Assembly (NCBI RefSeq): GCF_001420595.1
Contig: NZ_LJIX01000006.1
Location: 1,305,361 to 1,369,360 of the forward strand
From: Cytobacillus solani
GTDB taxonomy: Bacteria; Bacillota; Bacilli; Bacillales; Cytobacillaceae
DNA: 64,000 bases
Direction of reading: 5' to 3'
Shown: one piece after another, positions 52,781 to 61,835 of the stretch
Layout: the number at the start of each line of letters is the position of its first letter
Numbering within the stretch: the first letter of the stretch is position 1
Translations under genes and position numbers: made by a program
The notes under the pieces: generated by a model
What the model was told of the DNA's origin: nothing
What the model saw: the letters and a program-made list of their open reading frames with translations, nothing else
Database searches by the model: none

Positions 52781-53770
52781 ATGCTATTTATCGATAACAA
52801 AGGAATAACAGATCCAAGAATTAATTTAGCAATAGAAGAATACGCATTAAAAAATTTAGATATTAACGTAACCTATCTGCTTTTTTACATAAATGAGCCA
52901 TCTATTATTATTGGTAAAAATCAAAATACAATCGAAGAGATTAATACAGAGTATGTAGAAGGCAATGGCATTCATGTTGTTCGCCGTTTATCAGGCGGTG
53001 GAGCCGTATATCATGATTTAGGAAACTTGAACTTCAGCTTCATTACAAAAGACGACGGAGAAAGCTTTCATAATTTCCGGAAGTTTACCGAGCCTGTTGT
53101 CGATGCATTGAGAAAGCTAGGCGTTAATGCTGAACTTAGCGGCAGGAATGATCTCACTGTTGAAGGCAGAAAAATTTCAGGGAATGCGCAATTCTCAACC
53201 AAGGGCAGAATGTTTAGCCATGGTACTCTTATGTTAGATTCCGAAATTGACAGTGTTGTTTCAGCATTAAAGGTGAAAAAGGATAAAATTGAATCGAAGG
53301 GAATTAAATCGATTCGCAGCCGTGTAGCAAACATTTCTGAGTTTTTAAAAGAGAAAATTACGATTGAAGAATTCCGTGCCTTATTGCTTGAAAATATTTT
53401 TGGCGGCAAGGATCAAATTGAGGAGTATATTCTTACAGATGAGGATTGGGAAAAAATTCACCAGTTATCGAAGGAAAGATACCAAAATTGGGATTGGAAT
53501 TATGGGAAATCTCCTAAATTTAATTTGCAGCATTCCCATCGTTTCCCAGTTGGCGGCATTGATATTCGACTGGATGTGGATAAAGGCAAAGTGGAAAATT
53601 GCAAAATATACGGTGACTTTTTCGGTGTAGGTGATGTTAGCGATATCGAAAATAAACTAATTGGTGTTCGCTATGAAAAGGCAGAACTAGAAAAAGCACT
53701 TGAAGAAATTGATATTAAACATTATTTTGGTAATATTACAAAAGAAGATTTCCTACAATTAATATACTAA
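52781..53770 (+). CDS. lplJ: Lipoate-protein ligase LplJ
   Basis: 329 residues, AAGGAGTGAACCAAC before the ATG. The lipoyl/biotin ligase core has the signature VVRRLSGGGAVYHDLGNLNFSF near 68-89 and the lysine-containing GRKISGNAQFSTKGRMFSHGTLML near 128-151; the C-terminal accessory domain (about 245-329) is present. It activates lipoate with ATP and attaches it to carrier proteins. In B. subtilis yhfJ (lplJ) is at the same place. Terminator follows. Confidence 0.95.
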   Translation: MLFIDNKGITDPRINLAIEEYALKNLDINVTYLLFYINEPSIIIGKNQNTIEEINTEYVEGNGIHVVRRLSGGGAVYHDLGNLNFSFITKDDGESFHNFRKFTEPVVDALRKLGVNAELSGRNDLTVEGRKISGNAQFSTKGRMFSHGTLMLDSEIDSVVSALKVKKDKIESKGIKSIRSRVANISEFLKEKITIEEFRALLLENIFGGKDQIEEYILTDEDWEKIHQLSKERYQNWDWNYGKSPKFNLQHSHRFPVGGIDIRLDVDKGKVENCKIYGDFFGVGDVSDIENKLIGVRYEKAELEKALEEIDIKHYFGNITKEDFLQLIY

Positions 53771-53778
53771 AATTCATG

Positions 53779-53808
53779 AGAGTGTTCCTGACGGGGAACG
53801 CTCTTTTT
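53779..53808 (+). terminator. Terminator after lplJ
   Basis: GAGTGTTCC / GGAACGCTC stem and TTTTT. Confidence 0.85.
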
Positions 53809-53835
53809 AATGAGCAAAAGAGAATAATAAAAAGT

Positions 53836-53865
53836 AAAAACTTTTTACTGCCGTTTATGCGTCTC
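53836..53865 (+). promoter_or_regulatory. Candidate ECF-sigma promoter of sigV
   Basis: AAAAAC (-35, 53836) and CGTCTC (-10, 53860) with an 18-base gap, or 17 if the -35 is shifted by one base. It fits the extracytoplasmic-function pattern (AAC ... CGTC). Autoregulation of sigV-rsiV is known in B. subtilis. Confidence 0.5.
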
Positions 53866-53910
53866 TTATGTGTATACAAATTAATAGCAATAAAGGAGCC
53901 TTTTTGCGAC

Positions 53911-54426
53911 ATGGGAAAGAAAAGTAGATGTAATCATGATGAATTATTTACAAGCTTTATTAGGGAGAACAAAGAGAACTTTTATCGGCTAGCCTACAGC
54001 TATGTGAAAAATTCTGAAGATGCTTTAGATATCGTACAAGACTCGATCCATAAAGCGATCGTCTCAATGGATTCTCTTCAGGATATAAAGACGCTTAAAA
54101 GCTGGTTTTATAGAATAGTGGTCAATACCTCCTTAGATTTTCTCAGGAAACATAAACGCGTCAGTATTGTGGATGCGGAAACAATGGAATTTATTAGTTC
54201 AGGCAGTGAAGACCATTATGAAGATATTGATTTAGAGAGGGCTTTGGATCAATTAGCGCCTGAATATAAAAGTATTATTGTTTTACGCTTTTTCGAGGAT
54301 TTGAAAATTGAAGAAGTCGCTGATGTTCTCAATGAAAATGTAAATACGATAAAAACACGATTGTATAAAGCCTTAAAGCTATTACGTGTTGAATTGAACG
54401 ATGAAATCATTAAGGGGGCAAACTAG
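53911..54426 (+). CDS. sigV: ECF RNA polymerase sigma factor SigV
   Basis: 171 residues from the ATG at 53911; AAAGGAG is 13 bases upstream. Region 2: NFYRLAYSYVKNSEDALDIVQDSIHKAI near 24-51 and SWFYRIVVNTSLDFLRKHKRV near 63-83. Region 4: LAPEYKSIIVLRFFEDLKIEEVADVLNENVNTIKTRLYKALKLLR near 118-162. Closely like B. subtilis SigV. It is one base upstream of rsiV, its anti-sigma factor. In B. subtilis this pair is elsewhere on the chromosome, so its position here is a rearrangement. Confidence 0.9.
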   Translation: MGKKSRCNHDELFTSFIRENKENFYRLAYSYVKNSEDALDIVQDSIHKAIVSMDSLQDIKTLKSWFYRIVVNTSLDFLRKHKRVSIVDAETMEFISSGSEDHYEDIDLERALDQLAPEYKSIIVLRFFEDLKIEEVADVLNENVNTIKTRLYKALKLLRVELNDEIIKGAN

Positions 54427-54427
54427 A

Positions 54428-55315
54428 ATGGACAAAAAATTAGACCAGCTTAAAACGGAGTATAAAAATATACAAATACCTGATGAATTGAATTTCATTG
54501 TCGAGAGGGCATTATTAAAAGGAAAAAAGAAGAAAAAGAAAAACGGTTATAAGTGGATGGCTGGGACGGCTGCAGCTGCTGTTCTTTTTATCGGAGGTTT
54601 GAATATTAGCCCAGCAATGGCTAGCACTTTAGCAGATATGCCTGTTGTTGGGAGTATAGTAAAAGTATTAACTTTTACAGAATATAAAGTGGATAAAGAA
54701 AAATACCAAGCAGATATAAAAGTACCGGCAGTATCAGATTTAGAGAATGGAGATTTGGCTCAAAGTCTGAATGATAAATATTTAAAAGAGGGAAAAGAAC
54801 TATATGATGAATTCATGGTTGAGATGAAGGATTTAGAGAAGAATGGCGGCGGCCATCTAGGTGTGGACAGCGGCTATGAGGTAAAAACAGATAACGATCA
54901 GATCTTATCAATCGGCAGATATGTTGTAAATACAGTTGCATCATCTTCAACGATCATGACATACGATACCATCGATAAGAAAAATCAAATCCTATTAAGC
55001 TTACCAATGTTATTTAAAGATGAAAGCTATGTGAATACAATTAGTGAAAATATAAAAGAACAAATGCGTGAACAAATGAAGGCGGATGAGAATATAATCT
55101 ATTGGGTGTCTAATGCTGGATTAGAAGACGAAGAACTTTTCGAGCTTTTCGAAACCATTCATAAAGAGCAAAACTTCTATATTAATAATGATGGAAAATT
55201 AGTCATATCCTTTGATAAGTACGAGGTGGCTCCTGGATATATGGGAGTTGCTGAGTTTATCATTCCGACTGAAGTGATTTCGGATATATTAGTAAGCGAT
55301 GAGTATATTCATTAA
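54428..55315 (+). CDS. rsiV: Anti-sigma factor RsiV (lysozyme-sensing, DUF3298)
   Basis: 295 residues from the ATG at 54428, AAGGGGG upstream. A cytoplasmic N-terminus of about 45 residues ends in a Lys-rich stretch, then one membrane helix (about 46-65, WMAGTAAAAVLFIGGLNISPAM). The outside domain has the DUF4163/DUF3298 pattern (GYEVKTDNDQILSIGRYVVNTVASSS ... YINNDGKLVISFDKYEVAPGYMG). RsiV holds SigV and is cut when it binds lysozyme. Terminator follows. Confidence 0.9.
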   Translation: MDKKLDQLKTEYKNIQIPDELNFIVERALLKGKKKKKKNGYKWMAGTAAAAVLFIGGLNISPAMASTLADMPVVGSIVKVLTFTEYKVDKEKYQADIKVPAVSDLENGDLAQSLNDKYLKEGKELYDEFMVEMKDLEKNGGGHLGVDSGYEVKTDNDQILSIGRYVVNTVASSSTIMTYDTIDKKNQILLSLPMLFKDESYVNTISENIKEQMREQMKADENIIYWVSNAGLEDEELFELFETIHKEQNFYINNDGKLVISFDKYEVAPGYMGVAEFIIPTEVISDILVSDEYIH

Positions 55316-55319
55316 TGAG

Positions 55320-55353
55320 AAAACCGAACGGTGGCATCCGTTCGGTTTTTTTA
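55320..55353 (+). terminator. Terminator after rsiV
   Basis: AAACCGAACGG / CCGTTCGGTTT stem, T7 tail. Confidence 0.93.
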
Positions 55354-55484
55354 TAACTTTATATTAATATAAAAATTTCCATTCTTAGAATCAAGAATAA
55401 CTTGAATATTTGCATTAAAAACTTTTTTGCTTGAATACATAACTTTCTTTCAATATAATATATTTAGAAAATTATTTAAATAAA

Positions 55485-55504
55485 ATGAATGATTATTCAT
55501 TCAT
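55485..55504. promoter_or_regulatory. FadR operator upstream of lcfB
   Basis: ATGAATGATTATTCATTCAT, an almost perfect palindrome equal to the B. subtilis FadR consensus TGAATGANTANTCATTCA. It is 19 bp before the lcfB ATG. FadR would repress until long-chain acyl-CoA is present. Confidence 0.88.
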
Positions 55505-55522
55505 CAGAAGGGGGAAAGGGAT

Positions 55523-57073
55523 ATGAATTTAACTAAACAGCTCCATGAAACCGCAAGAACAAAGGGGAGCAAACCGGCTTATTATTTTATGGACCAATCA
55601 AGTACATATGCTGAATTAGACGGAGCAGTTACGAAATTTGCTTCTGGTCTAGAACAATTAGGAGTGAAAAAAGGGGATCATATTGCTTTATTGTTAGGAA
55701 ATTCTCCACACTTTGTAATCGGTCTACATGGGGCGCTTCGTCTTGGGGCAACAGTTATACCAATCAACCCGATTTATACACCTGATGAAATTGGCTATAT
55801 CGTTAATAATGGGGATGTAAAGGCAGTGGTAGCCCTTGATTTACTTCTTCCATTAGTTGAAAAAATGCATCCAGCTTTGCCGAAAGTAGAGAACTATATT
55901 ATTTGTGAAACACCTCAAGGGAAGGAATCAGGCATTGATGTAACAGCTTTATCCGCATACTCTAAATTGAAATCGTTTTCACAAGTGTTGGCATCGGGTG
56001 ATTTAAGCTTTACAGGACCAGAATTAGAAGATGATGAAGTGGCAATCATCCTTTATACTTCAGGCACAACAGGTAAGCCAAAGGGCGCCATGCTGACACA
56101 TAAAAACCTTTACAGTAATGCGAAGGATGTTAGCGATTATCTTCATATGAATGAAAATGATCGTGTCGTGACAACCTTGCCCATGTTCCATGTATTTTGT
56201 TTAACTGTTGCCTTGAATGCCCCGCTTATGAATGGAGCAACGATTATTATCGATCCAAAATTCAGTCCAAAGGAAATGTTTAGGCTTGTGGAGATGTATA
56301 AGCCAACCGTATTTGCTGGTGTCCCAACGATGTATAATTTCCTTCTTCAATATGCGCAAAGCTACGGTGGAGACTTAAGCTCGCTCAGGCTTTGTATTTC
56401 TGGCGGATCAGCGATGCCAGTTGCCCTATTAAAGTACTTTGAACAGAAATTTAATGTGCTGGTATCTGAAGGATACGGTCTTTCTGAAGCATCCCCCGTT
56501 ACATGCTTTAACCCCCTGGACAGACCAAGAAAGGCAGGCTCAATTGGTCAATCCATAGTGAATGTTGAGAATAAAGTCGTTAATGAGCTCGGGGATGAAG
56601 TTCCTGTTGGTGAGGTTGGGGAATTGATTGTCCGCGGTCCGAATGTGATGAAGGGTTATTACAAAATGCCTGAAGAATCTGCTGCAACCATTAAGGACGG
56701 CTGGCTTTATACAGGTGATTTGGCCCGAATGGATGAGGAAGGCTATTTTTATATTGTAGACCGGAAAAAAGAGTTAATCATCGTTGGCGGCTATAATGTG
56801 TATCCAAGGGAAGTGGAAGAAGTGCTTTATGACCATCCAGATGTTGTCGAGGCAGCGGTTATCGGTGTTCCTGATCCAAATCTTGGCGAAGCTGTACGAT
56901 GCTATGTCGTTAAAAAGAATCCAAGCTTAACTGAAAATGAGCTGATGGACTATTGTACACAGCATTTGGCGAAATATAAACTTCCTTCTTCCATAGAATT
57001 TTTAGAGGAGCTTCCGAAAAATACAACTGGAAAAATTTTGCGAAGAGCGTTGAAAACTCAAGTTTTACAATAG
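55523..57073 (+). CDS. lcfB: Long-chain fatty acid-CoA ligase LcfB
   Basis: 516 residues, AAGGGGGAAAGGGAT before the ATG. Adenylate-forming motifs: [20 protein letters not shown] near 177-196, [12 protein letters not shown] near 312-323, [18 protein letters not shown] near 392-409, the hinge [21 protein letters not shown] near 413-433, and the catalytic Lys in [10 protein letters not shown] near 504. Activates long-chain fatty acids. In B. subtilis (yhfL) it is a FadR target, and the FadR box here agrees. Confidence 0.93.
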   Translation: MNLTKQLHETARTKGSKPAYYFMDQSSTYAELDGAVTKFASGLEQLGVKKGDHIALLLGNSPHFVIGLHGALRLGATVIPINPIYTPDEIGYIVNNGDVKAVVALDLLLPLVEKMHPALPKVENYIICETPQGKESGIDVTALSAYSKLKSFSQVLASGDLSFTGPELEDDEVAIILYTSGTTGKPKGAMLTHKNLYSNAKDVSDYLHMNENDRVVTTLPMFHVFCLTVALNAPLMNGATIIIDPKFSPKEMFRLVEMYKPTVFAGVPTMYNFLLQYAQSYGGDLSSLRLCISGGSAMPVALLKYFEQKFNVLVSEGYGLSEASPVTCFNPLDRPRKAGSIGQSIVNVENKVVNELGDEVPVGEVGELIVRGPNVMKGYYKMPEESAATIKDGWLYTGDLARMDEEGYFYIVDRKKELIIVGGYNVYPREVEEVLYDHPDVVEAAVIGVPDPNLGEAVRCYVVKKNPSLTENELMDYCTQHLAKYKLPSSIEFLEELPKNTTGKILRRALKTQVLQ

Positions 57074-57085
57074 GTTTTAACTGGT

Positions 57086-57123
57086 ACAGGCATGGCATCA
57101 AAGGATCCTTGCCTGTTTTTTTC
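57086..57123 (+). terminator. Imperfect terminator after lcfB
   Basis: ACAGGCAtGG-cATC / GATcCttGCCTGT with a T8 tail. Confidence 0.7.
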
Positions 57124-57195
57124 TGAATTTTGAAGGAAATTGCATCAATTTTCACGAATTGGAAGATGTAGCGAATAATAGGGAGTGGATCATTC

Positions 57196-57972
57196 TTGAG
57201 TTCAATCATTGTTGAATTGAAAAAGCATATTGCCGTCGTTGCGATTAATCGTCCGGATGCATTGAATGCTTTTAATTATGAAACTTTATCCGAGCTTCAG
57301 GGTTCAGTTGAGAAATTACGTACGAATCCCGAGGTCCATGTCGTCATTTTTACAGGATCAGGTGAAAAGGCATTCAGTGTAGGTGCTGATTTGAAGGAGC
57401 GCAAAACGTTATCAGATGTGGAAGTACGCCGAAATTTATATAAGATTGGAGAGGTGTTTTCACTGATTGACCAGCTCCCTCAACCAACGATTGCTGCGAT
57501 AAATGGGTTCGCATTCGGTGGAGGGATGGAACTAGCATTATCTTGTGATTTCCGGATTGCTGTTTCAAGTGCCAAGATGGGACTGACAGAAACGAGCTTA
57601 GCGATCATTCCTGGGGCAGGGGGAACCCAAAGACTGCCGCGCTTAATCGGTCAAGCAAAGGCACTTGAATTAATTTTAACAGCTAAACGTTTAAGTGCTG
57701 AAGAAGCGTTGAATTACGGATTAGTAACAAAGGTAGTCAATGCGGAAAACCTATTCAATACATGCTTCGAGCTTGCTGAACAAATGTTAGCTAACGGTCC
57801 GTTAGCTCTTCAGCAAGCTAAGTTTGCAGTCAAACAAGGGATGAATGTAGACTTGCAGACAGGCTTACAAATAGAAAGAAAAGCCTATGAAGTTATTATT
57901 CCGACAGAAGATCGAATTGAGGCACTTCAAGCCTTTTCAGAAAAAAGAAAGCCAGAATTTAAAGGAAAATAA
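57196..57972 (+). CDS. Enoyl-CoA hydratase
   Basis: 258 residues, TTG start at 57196 after GGGAGTGGATCATTC. Crotonase motifs: KAFSVGADLKERK near 58-70, FAFGGGMELALSCDFRIA near 100-117, and the catalytic-loop segment LGIIPGAGGTQRLPRLIG-like LAIIPGAGGTQRLPRL near 134-149. Both catalytic-type Glu positions appear present (GGGMELAL and TETSLAIIPG), so it is a better hydratase candidate than YhaR. It follows lcfB and probably serves beta-oxidation; not seen at this place in B. subtilis. Confidence 0.9.
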   Translation: MSSIIVELKKHIAVVAINRPDALNAFNYETLSELQGSVEKLRTNPEVHVVIFTGSGEKAFSVGADLKERKTLSDVEVRRNLYKIGEVFSLIDQLPQPTIAAINGFAFGGGMELALSCDFRIAVSSAKMGLTETSLAIIPGAGGTQRLPRLIGQAKALELILTAKRLSAEEALNYGLVTKVVNAENLFNTCFELAEQMLANGPLALQQAKFAVKQGMNVDLQTGLQIERKAYEVIIPTEDRIEALQAFSEKRKPEFKGK

Positions 57973-57993
57973 GGAAACAGCAGCTTTAAAAAG

Positions 57994-58027
57994 AAAGAAC
58001 ATGGCAATATGGGCCATGTTCTTTTTT
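57994..58027 (+). terminator. Terminator after enoyl-CoA hydratase
   Basis: AAGAACATGGC / GCCATGTTCTT stem, T6 tail. Confidence 0.92.
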
Positions 58028-58147
58028 ATCGTTATTTTTAAAGATTTTTTGAAAATAGTAAAAAGTACTTGAATTTCTATCTTTAGTAGATTTATAATTT
58101 AGTGAATAAAAGCACAAAAGCGTTTAAGTGCAAAAGGGGTGTAAGTA

Positions 58148-59164
58148 ATGTTTAAACAATTAAAAATACTAGCTGTAGCTAGTTTAGTAGGTGTCACGTT
58201 ATTGAGCGGATGTGGCAGTGAAAGTACGGAAGGAAATGCTGCAGAGGGTGAAAAGGGAAAAACCTACAAGATTGGCTTAACACAATTTGCTGAACACCCA
58301 TCCCTTGATGCGGCAACAGAAGGATTTAAAAAAGCTTTGGAGGATGAAGGGTTTAAAGAGGGAGAGAATGTTGAATTCGATTTCCAAAATGCGCAGGGAG
58401 ATATGAATAACACACAGACGATTGCGAATAATTTTGTTGGTGACAAGGTTGATTTAATCTTTGCAAATGCAACACCGAGTGCTGTTAGTGTTCTAAATGC
58501 AACGAAGGATATTCCGATTCTGTTCACTTCTGTAACAGATCCAATTGGTGCCGGTTTAGTAGAAGCCTTAGATAAACCAGGAAACAATATTACAGGAACA
58601 ACAGACAACCATCCAGATGGAACAGCTAAAACAATACAGTTTATTGTTGAAGAAGCAGGAGCAAAAAATATCGGTGTAATCTCTAATGCAGGGGAGCAAA
58701 ACTCTGAGGTACAGGTGGATCAAGTGAAAAAACTTGCTGAGGAAAAAGGTGCAACTGTCGTCGAAGCATCAGTGTCAACTTCTGCTGAGGTAAAACAGGC
58801 TGCCGAGTCCTTAGTCGGACGTGTCAATGCTATCTATGTACCGACAGATAATACAGTTGTATCAGCGTTAGAATCTGTTATTTCAGTCGCAAATAGTGAA
58901 AAAATCCCATTATTTGTTGGGGAATTAGACTCAATGGAACGTGGTGCGATTGCTGCGAGCGGATTTAGCTACTATGATCTTGGCTATCAAACAGGAAAAA
59001 TGGCTGTCGAAATCTTAAAAGGCAATAAAAAGGTATCCGAAATACCGGTTGAGCTGCCTAGAAGTTTAAAGCTAGTTATTAATAAAAAAGCTGCTAAAGC
59101 ACAAGGACTTGAAGTAAAACAAGAGTGGGCAGAAATTGCAGAATTTTTCGAAGGTAAACAGTAG
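58148..59164 (+). CDS. ABC importer substrate-binding lipoprotein (TrpX-like, ABC_sub_bind family)
   Basis: 338 residues, AAGGGGTGTAAGT before the ATG. Lipoprotein signal with lipobox LLSGC (Cys22). The mature protein is a periplasmic-binding-protein type I fold of the PF04392 family: IGLTQFAEHPSLDAATEGFKKAL near 42-64, NQ-rich region, ILFTSVTDPIGAGLV near 123-137, NITGTTDNHPDGTAKTI, IYVPTDNTVVSALESV. Some family members bind tryptophan or other aromatic amino acids (TrpXYZ in streptococci); the substrate here is not shown by sequence and no T-box or TRAP site precedes it. Confidence 0.88.
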   Translation: MFKQLKILAVASLVGVTLLSGCGSESTEGNAAEGEKGKTYKIGLTQFAEHPSLDAATEGFKKALEDEGFKEGENVEFDFQNAQGDMNNTQTIANNFVGDKVDLIFANATPSAVSVLNATKDIPILFTSVTDPIGAGLVEALDKPGNNITGTTDNHPDGTAKTIQFIVEEAGAKNIGVISNAGEQNSEVQVDQVKKLAEEKGATVVEASVSTSAEVKQAAESLVGRVNAIYVPTDNTVVSALESVISVANSEKIPLFVGELDSMERGAIAASGFSYYDLGYQTGKMAVEILKGNKKVSEIPVELPRSLKLVINKKAAKAQGLEVKQEWAEIAEFFEGKQ

Positions 59165-59190
59165 AAATATTTACACTTCAGTCAGAGGGG

Positions 59191-60201
59191 ATGAGAACAA
59201 TGCCAACAGCTATTTTTGGTTCGATAGAAGCAGGTGCCATCTATGCATTAATGGCATTAGGCGTCTATCTATCATTCAGAATACTTGATTTCCCTGATCT
59301 TACAGTAGATGGAAGCTTTGTAACAGGTGCGGCTGTGTCAGCTGTCCTTATTGTCGGAGGGACAGACCCATTTGCTGCGACGTTGATAGCCGTAATTGCA
59401 GGATTTGCAGCTGGCTGTATCACAGGGCTTCTCCATACGAAGGGTAAAATTAACCCGCTTCTATCAGGAATTCTTATGATGATTGCCTTGTATTCGATTA
59501 ATTTACGAATAATGGGAAAATCAAATGTCCCTCTACTTGCTGAAGAGACAGTAATGACAAAGTTAACTGCCTTTTGGCAAAGTCTTGGTTTGGACGAGGC
59601 ACTGCAAGCGTTATTATCAGTGACTGGCTTTGTTCCGAACACATGGGGCATTCTTATCTTAATGCTAATCCTAGCATTTATAGTTAAAGTGATTATCGAT
59701 CTATTTTTAACAACAGATATCGGTCTTGCGATTCGGGCAACTGGAAATAACGAAACAATGATTCGCAGCTTCTCGGCAGATACAGATTTACTGAAGATTA
59801 TGGGTCTTGGACTTTCCAATGCACTTGTCGCATTCTCAGGTGCATTGGTTGCGCAATATAACGGGTTCAGTGATGTTGGGATGGGAATCGGTATGATTGT
59901 GATTGGTCTTGCTTCAGTCATTATTGGTGAAGCGATTTTCGGTGCAAAAACAATCGTTAGGGCAACATTGGCTGTCATTGGCGGTGCCATTCTATATCGA
60001 ATTATTGTTACAGCTGCACTTCGAGTTGAATTTCTTGAAGCAGGAGATATGAAGCTTATTACTGCGTTAATTGTTGTGTTTGCCTTAGTAATCCCTAAAA
60101 TTCTTGAAAAGCAAAGGGAAAGACAACGAAAAAAGCGCAGGGTAGTCCAAAAGGCTTATGAGGGTGGTGAACAGCTTGCTGCAATTAAAACAGATTCATA
60201 A
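59191..60201 (+). CDS. ABC importer permease (branched-chain/ribose-type, TrpY-like)
   Basis: 336 residues with AGAGGGGATGAGAACA before ATG. About eight membrane helices. FRILDFPDLTVDGSFVTGAAVSAVL near 31-55 is characteristic of the BPD_transp_2 permeases paired with PF04392 binding proteins. ATGNNETMIRSFSADT near 183 is the coupling segment. Its 3' end overlaps the ATPase gene. Confidence 0.9.
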   Translation: MRTMPTAIFGSIEAGAIYALMALGVYLSFRILDFPDLTVDGSFVTGAAVSAVLIVGGTDPFAATLIAVIAGFAAGCITGLLHTKGKINPLLSGILMMIALYSINLRIMGKSNVPLLAEETVMTKLTAFWQSLGLDEALQALLSVTGFVPNTWGILILMLILAFIVKVIIDLFLTTDIGLAIRATGNNETMIRSFSADTDLLKIMGLGLSNALVAFSGALVAQYNGFSDVGMGIGMIVIGLASVIIGEAIFGAKTIVRATLAVIGGAILYRIIVTAALRVEFLEAGDMKLITALIVVFALVIPKILEKQRERQRKKRRVVQKAYEGGEQLAAIKTDS

Positions 60202-60970
60202 AGTCTTTAATGAAGGTACACCTGATGAGAAAATGGCTTTAAAAAATATGGAACTGCATTTAAAGCCTGGTGATTTCATGACCGTAATTGGCAGTAATGG
60301 TGCAGGGAAGTCAACACTTATGAATCTAATTTCCGGAAAAATGATTCCGGATTTAGGGGAAGTCATCATCGACGGGAAGGATGTCACGATGGTAAAGGAG
60401 CATAAACGGTCTAGATTAATTGGACGTGTCTTTCAGGATCCGATGGCTGGAACTGCTCCAGCGATGACGATCGAAGAAAATCTCGCTATTGCCTTTTCCC
60501 GGACAGCTTCACGCGGATTGAAAAAAGGCGTGACCAAAACAAGAAGAACCTTTTTTCAGGAAAAGCTGGAATTCCTTCATCTCGGTTTGGAAAATCGCCT
60601 GCAGGCTAAGGTTGGTTTATTATCAGGAGGAGAAAGACAAGCGCTATCCTTATTAATGGCAACGTTCACTGAACCGAAAATTCTCCTTCTTGATGAACAC
60701 ACAGCAGCCCTTGATCCTGCTCGTGCAGAACTGATTACCGCTCTAACGAAAGAAATTGTGAAAACCTATCAGCTTACCACCTTGATGGTGACTCATAATA
60801 TGCAGCAGGCATTGGATCTTGGCAATCGCTTGATCATGATGGATAAAGGACAGTTAATTTTTCAGGCAAATGAAGAACAGAAACAATGCTTAACAGTTGA
60901 AAAGCTATTAGAAGAATTTCAACGGATTCGTGGAGAGAAGATGAGCACTGATAAGGCGGTACTCATATAA
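60158..60970 (+). CDS. ABC importer ATP-binding protein (TrpZ-like)
   Basis: Up to 270 residues from the ATG at 60158 inside the permease gene. A TTG at 60173 is an alternative start and is better placed behind AGGGTGGTG, giving MLQLKQIHKVFN. Walker A GSNGAGKSTLMNL near 45-57, signature LLSGGERQALSLLM near 153-166, Walker B ILLLDEHTAALDP near 174-186 (His replaces the usual Pro: DEH), TLMVTHNM near 209. Energises the importer with the two preceding genes. Confidence 0.9.
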   Translation: MRVVNSLLQLKQIHKVFNEGTPDEKMALKNMELHLKPGDFMTVIGSNGAGKSTLMNLISGKMIPDLGEVIIDGKDVTMVKEHKRSRLIGRVFQDPMAGTAPAMTIEENLAIAFSRTASRGLKKGVTKTRRTFFQEKLEFLHLGLENRLQAKVGLLSGGERQALSLLMATFTEPKILLLDEHTAALDPARAELITALTKEIVKTYQLTTLMVTHNMQQALDLGNRLIMMDKGQLIFQANEEQKQCLTVEKLLEEFQRIRGEKMSTDKAVLI

Positions 60971-60974
60971 AAAA

Positions 60975-61082
60975 GTGCAAATGCTTGATAAAATGTTAAA
61001 CTTGCTCAATAAAATATAAGAAATGCTAGATAAAACAAGAAATGTGTTAGATAAATCGTAAAAAATGCTAGATAAGTTCCGC
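60975..61082. repeat. Degenerate tandem repeat, about five 20-23-bp units
   Basis: Units carry AATGCTAGATAAAA or variants (TGCTTGATAAAATG, TTGCTCAATAAAAT, GTGTTAGATAAATC, ATGCTAGATAAGTT). The core TAGATAAA is shared with the array at 11191-11290. It lies after the ABC operon and before its terminator. Confidence 0.75.
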
Positions 61083-61100
61083 TAGTAAATGGTTCAACTA

Positions 61101-61135
61101 AAAAAGGCATATCACGCCATTCGTGATATGCCTTT
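61101..61135. terminator. Bidirectional terminator, ABC operon / XRE-cupin gene
   Basis: AAAGGCATATCACG / CGTGATATGCCTTT perfect 14-bp stem with a 5-nt loop. Confidence 0.93.
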
Positions 61136-61138
61136 CAA

Positions 61139-61690
61139 TTATGGATAATACATGACTACCTGAAGTCTGATAACCTCTGTTACGCTATTTTTATACGTAT
61201 GAGCCTTATTTGCTAAGAAGCGAAGCGAGTTCCCTTGCGCGATTTGAATATACTGTTCACCGATTAGCATTTCGAGTGTGCCACTCATCACGGTCACGTA
61301 CTCTTCCACGCCTTCATTATGCTTATCGGCTGTATGCTGACAGCCAGGCTCAATTTCTACAATGAATATTTCAAACTTTTTTCGCGGATCAAATGGAAAA
61401 GTGGGATATACCCGATAATTTCCATTACATTCGATAATTGGTGAAATAGACTGTAAATCAACATGAAGAACTTCTGAAGGCTGTTCACTAATTAAGGAAG
61501 AAAAAGAGACTTGAAGTCCTGTAGCAATTTTCCATAATGTTGTGACGGTTGGATTGGATTCTCCGCGCTCTATTTGGCCGAGCATGGCCTTGCTGACGCC
61601 AGTAATATCTGCAGCAGTATCCAAACTGTACCCTCTTGATTTACGAATATTCTTTAGGTTGACTCCGATATTTTTTTGAATATTTTCCAT
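61139..61690 (-). CDS. XRE-family regulator with C-terminal cupin domain
   Basis: 183 residues, GGAGGAAATA before the ATG. Helix-turn-helix about 8-62 (IGVNLKNIRKSRGYSLDTAADITGVSKAMLGQIERGESNPTVTTLWKIATGL). Cupin about 100-180 (EIEPGCQHTADKHNEGVEEYVTVMSGTLEMLIG ... GNSLRFLANKAHTYKN). Divergent from azlCD, so a likely controller of amino-acid export. Three ATACTAT/ATAGTAT half-sites lie in the gap. Confidence 0.9.
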   Translation of the reverse strand: MENIQKNIGVNLKNIRKSRGYSLDTAADITGVSKAMLGQIERGESNPTVTTLWKIATGLQVSFSSLISEQPSEVLHVDLQSISPIIECNGNYRVYPTFPFDPRKKFEIFIVEIEPGCQHTADKHNEGVEEYVTVMSGTLEMLIGEQYIQIAQGNSLRFLANKAHTYKNSVTEVIRLQVVMYYP

Positions 61691-61731
61691 TATTTCCTCC
61701 GGAACGGTTGTTTATTATAACGCACATATGT

Positions 61732-61785
61732 ATACTATAATTATTCAAATGTCTTTTATACTATCCATTATAGCTATTATAGTAT
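61732..61785. promoter_or_regulatory. Candidate operator half-sites between regulator and azlC
   Basis: ATACTATAAT at 61732-61741, ATACTAT at 61758-61764 and the inverse ATTATAGTAT at 61776-61785. The last two form an inverted repeat with a 14-base gap. The gap is AT-rich, so chance is not excluded. Confidence 0.45.
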
Positions 61786-61835
61786 ATTTTTAAAACTAAT
61801 TATTTGAAATTTCAGATGGAAAAGGCGGTGACTTC

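Noticed and set aside
58030-58147. T-box or TRAP control of the TrpXYZ-like importer
   Set aside because: No T-box sequence and no periodic NAG triplets in the leader.
60975-61082. CRISPR array
   Set aside because: Units are contiguous and degenerate, without unique spacers or cas genes; the same holds at 11191 and 13031.
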